The notes: generated from the sequence alone by a model not told the origin. A stretch of DNA of 64,000 nucleotides from Globodera rostochiensis (GCA_018350325.1 JAEVLN010000003.1:5411758-5475757); one strand, 5' to 3'. Positions 1-11,003 are shown, numbered from the stretch's first letter. Numbers and translations: made by a program.

Positions 1-1150
1 AACAAATTGAGAAAAATTTTAACTGTCATCAGGCCAATTCATCGCCGGCTGGCGATCTCCGCGCCAGCCACTAGCGCTGCGCCATTTCAGCGCCGCGATT
101 TTTCCCCTTATTTTATGAAAATGTTCAATTTCAAGCATTTTTTTCAAAAATGACTAAACCTTATTGTTAAAAATATGAATTATTTTTCAAACAGCCAGAA
201 ATCCATGATTTTGGGTTCATTTTATCAAATTTTGAAAAAATGCTAATATGCTCGAAATATGCAAAATATGCCATATGCAAAATATGTAAAAAATATGCAC
301 GAACCCCCAAAATATGAAAAATATGTTTTTTTAAACTTGACCAAAAAAGCTCAAACCAACGCGAAAAGGCTATTTTTAAGCCGTATTCTTCAAAGCATAT
401 GAGAAAACAAAATATGCAAAATGCATATAATCCGTTCCCTAGTCATCGTCATCTATAATATTTAAAAGTTTAAAAAAATCCACTAACTAAAATTTGCAGC
501 TTTTTGAACAAATTTCGCGATTCGCTCTATTTGCGTCGGTAAAATATCGACTCGTTACCTCCCCCCCCCCCCCCCCTTCCCTCGTTCACCTACGACTCGT
601 TACCTTTTTATCGAATCGTTACCTTTAACAAAAATGACCCAAAATGACAACAAACGTCAAAAATTACGAAAATCCAAGTACACTCAAAAAATTTTCTCCA
701 CAAAAAATTTAGGGTGTTACCCAACATCGGAGCCATATTATCCTTAAATTTTTGGAAATTTTATGAAACTTGTTATGAAAAGTGAACAAAAATGCTGGAA
801 AATAGTAAATGGATCAAGTCTATTTGGAAATAAGTACGAATCGGACCCCTGAGCAAAACGCTTAATAAGAGCTATTCGGCTAAAGACTCGGGAACCCTGT
901 CGGCGCGCACTTAAAATGTCCTTAAAAAAGCAGGAAATTTACCAAAAAAATGTGTTTTTTTTTTGAATTTAGAAAATTCCGCAATTCGGTCTTCGCGCCT
1001 TTATTTATTGATTTCACAAATCTGGCAAAAAGTTTCCTTTTCTCTGTCTCATCAGCTAGGCAAGCGATTGGGTAGACGGTGCCGATAGGCGCCGCCGAGA
1101 AAATGCTCCAAAAATTAATTTGCGATGTTATTTCTCTCTTTTTTTCCTAC
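1..1150. repeat. AT-rich intergenic repeats, no gene seen
   Basis: No coding exon is supported here. Positions about 240-430 are dense in the hexamer 'atatgc' and resemble the A+T core of the non-autonomous hAT elements elsewhere in the window. A C homopolymer lies at about 559-577, flanked by degenerate 'actcgttacc' units related to the 19-bp satellite at the right end of the window. Positions 1077-1098 carry one copy of the dispersed GC-rich hairpin with a GATA loop. Confidence 0.5.
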
Positions 1151-1201
1151 GCTAAGAAAAAATCTATTCATAAATACACTTAAAATTTAAAAAAAAAAGG
1201 A

Positions 1202-1319
1202 GCCTACAACATCGCCGATTCCCAGGACGTCTCCGTTCCAAGTACTAAGGTGGCCCAACGTTGCTTAACTTGTCAGATCGGACGGGATGGCGTGCTTTCA
1301 ACGTGGTATGGTCGTAAGC
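1202..1319 (-). rRNA. 5S rRNA: 5S ribosomal RNA
   Basis: Read on the minus strand, the segment starts GCTTACGACCATACCACG, contains CATCCCGTCCGATCTG and AAGTTAAGCAACGTTGG, and ends GATGTTGTAGGC. These are the hallmark segments of a metazoan 5S rRNA, in the right order, over 118 nt. The first and last bases can pair as the usual terminal helix, and the internal promoter region (box A/C) is intact. It lies about 240 bp downstream of, and parallel to, the SL1 RNA gene, the linked arrangement known in many nematodes. It is transcribed by RNA polymerase III and forms part of the large ribosomal subunit. I see no defect, so this looks like a functional copy. Confidence 0.93.
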
Positions 1320-1559
1320 GATGCTCGAGTGAGGGAAGCCAACCAAATGTGTCACTTTTCGTCCCTTTTGTCACGCTCATACAGATATTGGACAATTTGT
1401 CAAGAATAACTCTCTGTAAATTTTCCTCAAAAATTGAATGTATGTAAAAAATTGCTACAATTTGTCGAATTTGGCCGAAACAATCTTCGCAAACGAAACC
1501 CCTGCAAAATTCTCAACTTTTTAGTGCTAATTCGTAAACGAACATCTTTTCAAGACAAA

Positions 1560-1664
1560 TTTAAGCACCGCCCAGTTAAGGACCGCGCAGTTCCAAAATT
1601 TATTCCATGCCACAGATATTTTGGGCAGGATACACCAAGTACCTCAAACTTGGGTAATTAAACC
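1560..1664 (-). ncRNA. SL1: SL1 spliced-leader RNA gene
   Basis: Positions 1664 to 1643 (minus) spell the complete 22-nt nematode SL1 leader, beginning GGTTTAATTACCC and ending AAGTTTGAG, followed directly by a GT donor (GTACTT). CCAAGT and ACTTGG pair across the donor, putting the splice site in a hairpin loop as in known SL RNAs. About 50 nt further on is an Sm-type site, ATTTTGG (complement of about 1592-1598). The leader is trans-spliced onto the 5' ends of many nematode mRNAs. The 3' boundary is estimated from the usual length of about 100 nt. The last stem-loop is not obvious, so part of the 3' end may differ from C. elegans. Confidence 0.88.
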
Positions 1665-2369
1665 GAAGAAATTAAGCGCTGTGGGGAGAATGAATGTTTT
1701 GGTCAAAGCAAATGTTGGATGCTGTGCGTGCATTTTTGGGTCTGATTCCAGCACCTGCTATGTAATAGTTCTTCACTCAGCCCACTCTCTTTTCTTTCAC
1801 TCGGCGACTGCTGCTCTCTTCACTGTCCGCACATTCTACTTCCGCATTGAGCATCAATTCTCTTCCAATTTTCACATTTTCGATGACGCAAAAAATTGAT
1901 GGCTTTATTGGAATTTGATTTTTAAAATCACGGGGGGGGGGGTCATTTCTAGCGAATTCGAGGGAAAAAAGAAAACAAAAACTTTATTAAAATAAATTAA
2001 AAAAATAAAATTTTTTCGACAGACGCAAATTCGCCTAAATTTTATATCAATCGATTCCCCTCATCGAATCAGAATTTTGATAAAAATGAGCAAATTTGGA
2101 CATTTTTAAACGAAAATTCAAAAAAGGATGCGAAAAATGCTTGAAATTAGCAAATTTGGCCATCTGTCTTTTTTCAGTCAACTAAATCAAAAATTTTTGA
2201 TATCATTCGAAAGCTTACAATTAGTAGAAGCTATCAACAGCAAAAGCTAAGCGATTGGAGAAATTTCAAAAAACTAATTGTAAGCTTTCGAATGATATCA
2301 AAATCTTTGATTTAGTTGACTTTGAAAAAAGTTATGAGCAAAAAGCTTGAAAAATGGTAGGTTTCTTTT

Positions 2370-2781
2370 CTCGTTATGACGGGAGGTGCGTGAGAAGCTT
2401 CATTTTAAATATGAATTAATTCCATTCGACCTTGGATTTCGACTAAAATTGTTCAATTCGACCTTCGGACTCGTTAGAATTCCCATTGGATAATAAAAAT
2501 TTATCCTTTATTCACGGATCTCATCTCTAATAACAAATCCATGTGATAAATGTTTATTCCAATTGAATTTCCATCAAATTCCGATCCGTCCTCTTCCTCA
2601 TTCATTGAAGTCAAAGTCTGTGTGAATAATCGGTTCAGTGGAGGAGGAATTATTCTGATCCCCCCATTTGGCCCTTACCCGTCGCCAATGTCCTTGTCGT
2701 CGAAATCAATAATAATGAAGCGATTCCGCTGACTACCCCAATCCCACTCAAATGCCTCTTTCTCCCAATTGGCCCATTTTT
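2370..2781. repeat. Left arm of an inverted duplication (3' end of F-box gene 1)
   Basis: The sequence of about 2370-2781 reappears reverse-complemented at about 5866-6275 with very few differences. It includes the last part of the final F-box exon, the 3' flank and the segment 'acctcccgtcataacgagaa'. The two arms lie about 3.1 kb apart and enclose F-box gene 1. Confidence 0.75.
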
Positions 2782-4141
2782 CTTCGTCGCGCTCAATTGG
2801 ACAGCGAACAAAAAGCCAATAGTTATTCTTAAAGTGCCGAAACTCCATTCGCTCCCCCGTCCAATTGTTCTTCAATTTGAATGGCACAATGACATCAAAA
2901 TGATAAAGATAGATGATGAAATTGACCGGAGCGGTCGAATTGACAAATTCCTTAAAAGGAATTTAAATCCAATAAAACAAATTCAAAAAAATTTCACCAT
3001 TTTCAGTGCCTCCATTTTTTCCGAACCAAAATAAGAGCCTCGCAACACCTTCGGAAGTCCATCCCCGCGGGGCGTGTGCAACCATTTGGCCAAAACTTGG
3101 CCAGAAGAAGCGCCGGCACTGTCATCGGCCGGGAACGCGGGAAAAAGATCAAAGGAATGGATCATTCGGAGTTTTTGGCAATCGTCGAGAACGGTCGGAG
3201 AGAATTGGCGCAAACGGCCGAGTTCAGAGGAATCCAAGTTAAATTCACAAATGTTGTCTTTGATCAGAGGCCAAATCCGTTGCAAAATGATTTCCCAACT
3301 GCGGTTTTGGTCATCTTCCGTGTAAATGGTAAGATTGGTCCCTTCGGGGGGGATGCTTTTGAGAAATTCGATGACATTTTCGTCGATGTACCTAAAAAGT
3401 ACAAAGAAATTGGACAAAACATTTGGGGGAAAGACTTTTAATTGCCTTCAAATAATTAAACCCGAAACTGGCCCTATTCGAAGGATTTTGAGTCCGATAA
3501 CATTGGCCGGAAGCGGCTCTTGTGGAATCGGCAGCCGACGCTCGATCCTCCCGTCGACGAATTTGACAATTTCAGCGCCATTTCCTTCGACTGCGCGACA
3601 AATTATCAAATTGCCCAACGACCATTCCTTCGAATTGAAATGCGCGTCCACCAAAAAGTCAAATCGATCGCTGATCAACGCAACTTTCAGTCCCAGCACA
3701 AAAGACCCACAGAATTCGAAGACTTCAAACAAAAGGTCGGCACAAATGAAACTGAAAATTCGGGGATTAAATTAGATGAATGGGTGCCGCAAATAAACAA
3801 TTTTCCGTTTTGTTAAAATTGGCCAAAAAGAACAAAATTTCATTGTTAAGGCGGGGAAATATTCGGTCCGGGCTAAAGCCCGGTATTCGCCCGGCAAAGC
3901 CCGCCCGGACAAAAAATTTAAAAAACCCCGGAAATTCGCCCGGATTTTAAAAAATTTCAAATATTCGCCCGATGTTCGAATTTTTTTCAGAAATCCGGGC
4001 TAAAGCCAGGCAAAGCCCGCCCGGCCCCAACCCGATTATCCGAACCCTAGAGGGCGTGGGGATTCCCCGGAGTCCGTAGAAATAAGGCCAAACTCACATT
4101 TCATTCAATTGTTTCTCCACTTTCTTCGGGTTGTCCGACAT
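2675..4141 (-). CDS. F-box protein 1 (cyst-nematode expanded family), intact
   Basis: Four exons on the minus strand, 4141-4098, 3751-3473, 3391-2998 and 2950-2675, join in frame to 330 residues. The protein starts [14 protein letters not shown]. The F-box follows at about residues 15-60 ([13 protein letters not shown]...[14 protein letters not shown]), then a middle domain with [13 protein letters not shown] and [14 protein letters not shown], and a C-terminal domain with [17 protein letters not shown] sequence ending in GDG. F-box proteins recruit substrates to SKP1-cullin-1 ubiquitin ligases; the partner and substrate are unknown. Intron 2 has a GC donor (GG|GCCAGT) where the paralogues have AG|GTCATT. 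A possible trans-splice acceptor (ccattttcag) lies upstream of the ATG. The family call rests on similarity among the copies in this window and recall of the cyst-nematode family. Confidence 0.83.
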
Positions 4142-4460
4142 TTTTGTTGTTGCAATGTTTTTTATGATTCCAATGAGCTGAACACTGAAAATGGAATTTT
4201 TAATAATATTAAAAAAAAACGGATTCTGAGCCAGGGGTTGGGGGACAGCCAAATGGCAACCGAAGTGAGGCGAAGAAAAGTCTATTCGAATAATGTGAGC
4301 AAATGTGGAGGAGAGGGAGTAAAAATTTGAATTTATGGGCGATGGGCGGTGAGGGTAGACATAAAAATCAATAACCGTTAATCGGTCGCCTGATGAGACA
4401 GAGACGAGAAAACTATTTGGCACATTTGTGCAATCAATAAATAAAAGACGCAATGTGACG
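4142..4460 (-). promoter_or_regulatory. F-box family 5' flank (promoter/5' UTR module)
   Basis: This segment recurs, partly or wholly, upstream of the F-box copies at 9.3 kb and 59.8 kb and without a gene at 35.3 kb. Shared pieces include the leader 'ccattttcag' plus 'ctcattggaatcataaaaa' near the ATG and, further upstream, 'cgcctgatgagacagaga' and 'aataaaagacgcaaa'. The ttttcag is a good acceptor for SL trans-splicing. Calling it a promoter is inference from position and conservation. Confidence 0.5.
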
Positions 4461-4560
4461 ATTGACCGATTGAGGTGTAGCCATTTGAGTGTGCAGCCAA
4501 TAATGGACTTTTTTTTTCATGACTAGGGAATGCGCAATTAGAAGATTTTTGATTCATAAG

Positions 4561-5236
4561 TAGAGAGCGGATTTATATGGACTAAAAAACTTCAGATATG
4601 GACTTAAATATGGACTAAAAACCCCCAAAATATGGACCAAAAACCCCAAAAAGTGCCAAAATATGGACTAAAAATGTGCAAAAACTGACAAAATCCAGTC
4701 AAATTTTGCGTAAAAAGCTTCAAAATTTGTCATTTTTTATTAATTTTTCTCTCAGAATAGAAAATGTACTATTTTTCACATGTTTTGGAAATTTTTTTAA
4801 AAAATATAAATAAAAAAATTTTAGGGAGAATGTCGACCTTTGGGGGTGCATTTTTGGTCCAAGAAAAAGTCATTTTTAGGGGTGCATTTTTGGTTTGAAA
4901 TTTTTTTTTTTGATTTATAGGGTCAAATTTTGTCGTTTTTATTGCGTTTTTTTGAAGAAATTTTGGGAAAAAGTGCCTGAAATATTGAATTTTTTCAAAA
5001 AAAATTTTCGTAAAAATGCCTAAAAATTGCATTTTTCTCAAGAATGCCCAAAATATTGATTTATTACGGAAAGGCGAAATATGGATTTATTCTCAAAAAA
5101 GCCAAAATATGGATTTATATGGACTAAAAAGTGGCTCTAATTCTAAAATTTTTCGAAATGAATGCTATTTTTGGGCTTCTCTCATGATCCCCTATTCTGC
5201 AAAAAAACATGTTAAAACATGAAAATCCGCTCTCTA
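4561..5236. mobile_element. hAT-type MITE, 676 bp, with perfect 8-bp target duplication
   Basis: The termini are TAGAGAGCGGAT and ATCCGCTCTCTA, perfect inverted repeats. They are flanked on both sides by TTCATAAG (4553-4560 and 5237-5244), an 8-bp target site duplication typical of hAT elements. The interior is AT-rich with repeated 'tatggactaaaaa' and has no transposase. A truncated relative with the same terminus lies inverted at about 8117-8291. Confidence 0.85.
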
Positions 5237-5860
5237 TTCATAAGCGTATATTTTGCTAATTTATTTTTACAAAATATTTCTTTATAATTGGCATATATGT
5301 ATCTTGCATTAATTAATTTAATTTTACCATTAATTTATCGAAAATAAATCGTTAACCGCGAAGTGTTGAATTTTTATCCCGGTTAATCCCGATCCAACTT
5401 TGATAAAAAATGTATCAGTTGTTCACGGCGCCCAGCGCGGATATGTACATATCAATATGATAAATGTTTATTCGAATTTTAATTTACATCCAATTCCTTT
5501 CCTCCTCCGGCGGCTCATTCATAAAGTTCTTTGAAGTCAATAATGACTAGTGTTCGGCAAATGGCTTCGATCGATAAACGATACGATATTTCGATAAATT
5601 ATCGTTATCGAAAATTATCGAAGTATTAGGATTTTCTTCGATCGATAAACGATACGATATTTCGATAAATTATCGTTATCGAAAAATATCGAAAAAAAAG
5701 TTCGATTATCGCGATAAATATCGAAGCAATCTTTTTTTCCCTTTACGTTTAAAAAAATGCAATAAAAAAAAATCAATGTTTATAGTTTAATGCCGGTAAT
5801 GCTTTGTTAAGGAAGATCAGCGTTTAACCAAAATTTTAAAAATACGGCAATTTTGCAGCT
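5237..5860. repeat. Intergenic, with a direct repeat of about 65 bp rich in TATCGATA-like motifs
   Basis: Two near-identical copies, at about 5561-5625 and 5637-5690, share 'cttcgatcgataaacgata' and 'cgataaattatcgttatcg', and each is internally self-complementary. No coding exon is seen. Confidence 0.5.
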
Positions 5861-5861
5861 T

Positions 5862-5962
5862 TTGGCCAATTGGGAGAAAGAGGCATTTGAGTGGGATTGG
5901 GGTAGTCAGCGGAATCGCTTCATTATTATTGATTTCGACGACAAGGACATTGGCGACGGGTA
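5862..5962 (+). pseudogene. F-box 3' exon fragment in the inverted duplication
   Basis: This is the reverse-oriented copy of the last 33 or so codons of F-box gene 1, including [13 protein letters not shown] and the GDG stop. The sequence left of it is unrelated to the family, so only the extreme 3' end was copied, together with its 3' flank (to about 6275). Confidence 0.75.
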
Positions 5963-6275
5963 AGGGCCAAATGGGGGGATCAGAATAATTCCTCCTCCAC
6001 TGAACCGATTATTCACACAGACTTTGACTTCAATGAATGAGGAAGAGGACGGATCGGAATTTGATGGAAATTCAATTGGAATAAACATTTATCACATGGA
6101 TTTGTATTAGAGATGAGATCCGTGAATAAAGGATAAATTTTTATTATCCAATGGGAATTCTAACGAGACCGAAGGTCGAATTGAACAATTTTAGTCGAAA
6201 TCCAAGGTCGAATGGAATTAATTCATATTTAAAATGAAGCTTCTCACGCACCTCCCGTCATAACGAGAAAAGAAA

Positions 6276-6545
6276 CAAAAAGGACACCAAACCAAATTGT
6301 TGTATATGTGGGGGGGGGGGGAGTGGGTTGAAAGTGGGTGAGGTTATACCTGGCTGATCATGGGGGGGGGGGGGGGGGGGTATTTAGCGTGATTGGGATG
6401 CACTCCCCGCACCCCGAACCGTTGTACCTGGCCTCATTTTTGGCCCAATCAGCAGTTCAAAACTGCACACCCCGAACCCCAAACTAGGTAGCGAAGCTCG
6501 ATAAGCGCGTCAGCGCTTTAAGAGCACATAAAATAGCGTTGTACG
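6276..6545. other. Intergenic with two G homopolymers, nothing coding
   Basis: G tracts occur at about 6311-6321 and 6362-6380. The remainder is of mixed composition with no exon or repeat family recognised. Confidence 0.4.
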
Positions 6546-6552
6546 TCACTCC

Positions 6553-6753
6553 AAATTGGCGCAAACGGAAGAGTTCGGAGGAACCCAAAAAAATGCCGCA
6601 AATGTTGTCATGATCAGAGGCCAAATCTTCTCGCGAATTATTTCCCAACTGCGGTTTTGGCCGTCGCGTGTTCCAATGTAAAGAACGGTCCCTTTGGAGT
6701 CGAAAAGCGGACGAATGAGTTCGAGAAATTCGATGACACTTTGGTCGATGTAA
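6553..6753 (-). pseudogene. F-box exon 3 fragment, frameshifted
   Basis: The minus strand from 6753 begins with the family's exon 3 start (acceptor TTTTAG, then YIDQSVIEFLELIRP) and continues through QNRSWEII. It then reads CTGATCATGACAAC where intact copies have CTGATCAAAGACAAC, a small deletion that shifts the frame, and it stops resembling the family at the FRLRQF region. No other exons are adjacent, so this is an isolated dead fragment. Confidence 0.75.
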
Positions 6754-7036
6754 CTAAAATGTGATCAGGAAAAAGAAGTGAGTATTAACACAAATTGGAT
6801 CAAAATGAATTGCTTAAATAGATTAGGTATATCAGGACAATCGAAGGTTTGCCTGCGGAATCAGGAGAGCAGAATGGCAAGCTGGCCACTGCAAATGAGC
6901 GACGTGAATGCAGAGAAGAAGCCGCAATCACTAAAAGTGATTTAAATATGTAAGAAATTTAAACTGCTTTTTAATTGTTTTTGAGACAAAAATACTTTTA
7001 TTTTTTGTTTTCATCAGTAAATCATTCCTTTTATTA

Positions 7037-7956
7037 TTAATTATTGCTACCGATGGGCTGTGAAGGCGGCACAGCACAAATTTCCGAGTTTGTCGTTGAT
7101 TGGGGCGGCTCAGCGTGGGGAATAGGTAAGTGCTTGCTCGGATTGCGGTCCGGTTTCTTCTGATGCAGCGGCTTGTCCTTAAAAGTCACTTTTTAATTCA
7201 AAAACAATCTTTTGGCCTTTTTTTCTCAATTCCAAAATCCCGCAGGATCCCAAAAAAATTCTTCAGGGTTTGCCGAAATCCTACGGATTGAATTCGGGAT
7301 TCCTGACATGGGGATCCTATCGAGCATTTTTGGAAATGAACGGGATTTGTCGGGATCCAGGATTCCAAATTGGTATTTAGGCACTTATGGGCTGGCATTG
7401 TTGCTCATCCCAAAATCCAGCGGAATGCCGAAATATTCTTCGGGATTTGTCGGGATTCCAACCGACTATTTTTGAGGAATTCGGGATTGGGCTACCGATC
7501 AAAATCCCGAAAAATCCGTTTGTTCGGTCTTTAATCCAAACGCTACCTCCAAACATGGATTGAAATTTGCATCACTTACCGTGTCGGGCACGTAAAGTTG
7601 GGGTCGCAAAACGCCAACTTTAACCCTCGCCAGCCTTCGTAGTTACTCACGTCGCAGAAGTACGTGAGGTTTGCGGTTTTCATTCGTCCTTCGCGCGAAG
7701 TTCCAGGATGAGTTCCGTCTGTAGAAAGAGAACATAATAATTAAACCAATAAATTAATACAGCAAAATGTTACCGTATTCTTTTTGATCAGCTTGAATGA
7801 TTGATCCGGGTCAACGCAGCACTTGAACTGGAACGTCTCCTTGCAGCACAGACTGGCTTTGAACCCGTCCGTTTCGATGCACCTTGCCCATCCGCATTGG
7901 CAAAGCGTTGCCGCATCGTTGCACGCCTTCTCCAGTTTTTGTTCGGGGAGCAGTGT
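7037..7956 (-). CDS. Unresolved Cys-rich gene remnant
   Basis: Three candidate minus-strand exons have good splice signals. Exon A (7956-7774) encodes a Cys-rich stretch, KACNDAATLCQCGWARC then SLCCKETFQFKCCVD. Exon B (7718-7580) encodes TYFCDVSNYEGWRG and LAFCDPNFTCPT between a strong acceptor and a GTAAGT donor. Exon C (about 7190-7037) encodes KPLHQKKPDRNPSKH and ends SNN. The A-to-B join does not keep the Cys-rich frame of both exons, so either the gene is broken or an exon is missed. Fragments of a dispersed repeat (about 7212-7530) lie in the B-C interval. The cysteines suggest a secreted protein, but no signal peptide was found. I do not recognise the family. Confidence 0.35.
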
Positions 7957-7999
7957 CTTATAAAAGCATCATTAAAAAATTGAATCAACTCCAAAAACT

Positions 8000-9060
8000 T
8001 CAGACTGATTTATCTCGGTGATATATCGGGCAACTTTATTCACCGGAAAAGAAGAACAATTTACTGTCAGTATTGTATCAGAAGTCGATTAGCAAAATTT
8101 TCGACAATATATCGGGTCGATTTTTCTGAGAGAAAAATTAATAAAAAATGACAAATTTTAGGGTTTTACGCCTAAATTGGCTGGATTTTGTGAGTTTTCG
8201 CACATTTTTAGTCCATATTGGCACTTTTTGGGGTTTTTGGGGGTTTTTAGTCCATATTTGAAGTTTTTTTAGTCCATAAATCCGCTCTCTAGTAATAAGA
8301 GAAATAAAAATTTTTATATGCAAATTAACATTTCAAAAATAATTTTTGAAAATAAACAGAATCTTAAAAATTTTAATTTTTTGGTGGCAGAATTTTTAGT
8401 TGCAAAAATCTTAACTTTTAGGGGTGCATTTTTGAAAATTTTGAAAAAGTCGATCCTTAGGGGTAATTTTTCGTTTTTATTGCATTTTTGTTAAGGAATA
8501 TTTGAAAAATGGCAAAATATGGAAAAATATGGTAATCGGTCCTAGAAGTCTTCAAATCAAGCTAAAAATGTGTTTTCGTGCATTTCAGGGCATCCCCAGT
8601 TCGCAAAAAAAATATGGATTTCCATGAGTTTTCGAGCCCTAGTCATTAATTTTGCCAGAAAAAAATGTCAATTGTCTAAATTGTGCAAAAATTGCAAATT
8701 TTGTAATATTTTCTGAAAAAAGATTCTCTTCACATTTCGAATTTTGATTTTCAGCCTCTCCTCCAATGAAAAATTTTGGTAGCAAATCTCTTAACAAATT
8801 GAGTCAAAAATTCACAATTATTCTCGGCGGCGCCTATACGATGGATGCATCATCGGTGAGAGTAGACACAAAAATTCGATAAAAGTGCTTTTCTCATCTC
8901 GGCCTCACCAGGCGAAAACTGTTATCGATTTTTATGTCTGCCCTCACCGATTGATCCATTGGGGCACTGAACCGATCGCCGCCGTAGTATTCTTGACTTT
9001 TTCCCCAAATTTCGCGTCCTTTATTTAGTGATTGTACGAAATGTTGTACACAAGTTTTTT
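8000..9060. repeat. MITE-derived sequence, no gene seen
   Basis: Positions about 8117-8291 are an inverted, truncated copy of the 4561-5236 hAT MITE, ending in the same ATCCGCTCTCTA terminus. Positions about 8310-8460 and 8640-8800 share AT-rich segments with 14280-14460. A partial copy of the GC hairpin lies at about 8826-8840. Confidence 0.5.
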
Positions 9061-9345
9061 TTCTCTGCATCTTCAGGCATACCCTCTCACCGATCCATCG
9101 CCCATAAATTCAGTTTTGCCCCTTCTCCCACATTTTTCTTCATCGCTTTACTTCTGTTGTCTTCTGTCCATTTATTTTATAAGTAGGGCCCTACGACTTT
9201 TAGGTCTAAAACAAAACGAAATTTCGTCCACCCCTGGCCCAGAATTCGATTTTTATTTTGTTGCTAATTTTTATATTATTAAAAATTCCATTTTCAGTGT
9301 TAGCTCATTGAAATCATAAAAATCATTTGGGTTTCAACAATAAAA
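9060..9345 (+). promoter_or_regulatory. F-box family 5' flank, second copy
   Basis: This carries the same module as 4142-4460, in the orientation of the F-box remnant downstream: 'ccgatccatcgcccataaa', then 'attccattttcag' (candidate trans-splice acceptor) and 'gctcattgaaatcataaaa' just before the ATG. Confidence 0.45.
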
Positions 9346-9860
9346 ATGTCGGACAATCCGAAGGAAGTGGAGAAACAATTGGAAGAAATGATGTGAGTTT
9401 TGCCTTATCTACGGACTCCGGGGAATCCCCCCGTCCTCACCGAAGTGGGTCTTTTTTTCATCAGTAAAAAATTCTAACAGTTTTTGAGGGTTCCGCCCTT
9501 CCCGCCAAGCGAGAAAATGTTGCTCGTTATATTTATAAGTAGGGCCTATGATTAAAAATCAAAAAATTTCCCCGGCGGCGCAATTCAATCGATCCGGTCA
9601 ATTTCATCATCCGTCTTTGGCATTGTCCTTTTGATGGCATTGTGCCATTCGAATTGAAGAACAATTTGACGGGGGAGCGATTGGAATTCCGACACTTTGA
9701 TGGAGTCGATTGGGGAGACGCGTGGCTGTTGATTCGTTGTCCAATTGAGCGCGACGAAGCAAAATGGGCCGAGTGGGAAAAGGAAGAAGCTGTGCAAAAT
9801 TTGTCTCGGTGGAATCGCATCGATATTGCCTTCACTGACAGGGACATCGGCGGCGTGTAA
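9346..9860 (+). pseudogene. F-box copy with exons 2 and 3 deleted
   Basis: Exon 1 (9346-9392, MSDNPKEVEKQLEEMM) is followed by a GTGAGT donor and intron 1 sequence. The next family sequence is exon 4 (about 9585-9860), with [30 protein letters not shown] and [13 protein letters not shown], ending GGV plus stop. The F-box exon and the middle exon are missing. The remaining exon 4 is open, but without an F-box the locus cannot encode a normal family member. Confidence 0.8.
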
Positions 9861-11003
9861 ATTTCCACACTATTTGGGGGTAATTTAGATCCGTTCGATA
9901 AGACTATGGCGGCAGTTTTTGATTAAAAAATAAATTTCTTAATTAAACAAAAGGGTCCCCCCCTATTGAATCTTGGATTTTTTTTGATCGATAATATCGT
10001 GATTAGAATCAAAAAGTTTTTATAGCGATATTTATTGAATTTATCTTATCGTGCCGAAAATAATTCTCCTAATTTTTTGATATGTCAAAACAGAGAGAGA
10101 GTTAATGACATTAGCGTTACGGGTTTAAAAATGACATTAACTATCGTTTAGAAATTTATTCAGACGACGCAAACGAAGGCCCCGAGTGAGCAAAAAGTGA
10201 ATGAGCCGAACAGAATTTGGCTGAAAATTAAACTTAGAAATGGACGAAATATTGAAAGTGTTGCTTTCCCACAAATTGTAAAGCTTTTTTGGTCAAAATT
10301 TTTGATAAAAGCTTAGTTGTTTTGTTCATTGGCCAGCAGTCGTTGACTTTGCCCCGATGATCTGTGCAGGAAATTCAGTGCCAGATTTAGGGGTGTAAAC
10401 TGGTCAAATGGTGCCGCAAATAAAAAATCCTCCATCTTTAAAAAACCGGGTCGGGACTAACTTTGGTCCCGGTCAAAAAAAACCGGGACTACTGGACAAA
10501 AACAAGGGGAAAAAATGCTTGGTTAGAAACCGGTACCATTATAAGGGGATTTTAATGGAATTTGTTTTAATAAGGTTTACCGCTTACATATATTATTTAT
10601 TAAAAATGAATAGGAAAATAAGTTTAAGTTTTTTAAAAACATTTTCTTAGTGTCGCATTTTCCGGCCACCTGCTGCTGTGGAGGTCGGCGATCATTGCCC
10701 TTAACCCTTGATTAATGTCGACAAAGTTCCCATGACAACGCGACTTAATTGTCCCCTTTTCCCACTCGAGCAGATTACCATTTTGAGAGTCAGTCCTTCC
10801 ATTTCTGGCAACCTTATTAAATTTACAAAGGCTGCAAAATTAAAAATGGTTGTTTGACAAATAAAATTACCCAATGCTTATTCCGTTTTTAATTTGTACC
10901 ATTTCTGGTCTGCATATTTTGGGTTTAAAAAAACGTGCCATATTTTCTCGAAGGTGATCTGAGAGCCCTGACTCAAAATCATTTGAATTTGCAACAACAA
11001 AAA
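9861..11003. other. Intergenic, no gene seen
   Basis: Mixed AT-rich sequence. A short stretch 'atcgataatatcgtgat' at about 9988 resembles the TATCGATA-like repeats at 5.6 kb. The open frame at 10408-10650 has no family similarity or splice context and was not called. Confidence 0.4.

Larger units (their letters stand above)
1150..2060. repeat. 5S-SL1 containing unit, partly copied at 18.36-18.97 kb
   Basis: This block contains the 5S and SL1 genes plus a distal part (about 1775-2060) reading 'cactctcttttctttcactcgg' type sequence, a G homopolymer at about 1931-1940 and an A-rich tail. The distal part and the 5S part recur at 18360-18975, and the A-rich tail also recurs at 17630-17815, 18071-18290 and, inverted, 41031-41195. 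The copies differ by small indels. The block looks like one unit of a 5S array that has been dispersed and partly amplified. Confidence 0.6.

Noticed and set aside
3006..3775. Plus-strand frames of 78-149 codons opposite F-box gene 1
   Set aside because: They are antisense shadows of coding exons. The same shadows appear opposite every F-box copy.
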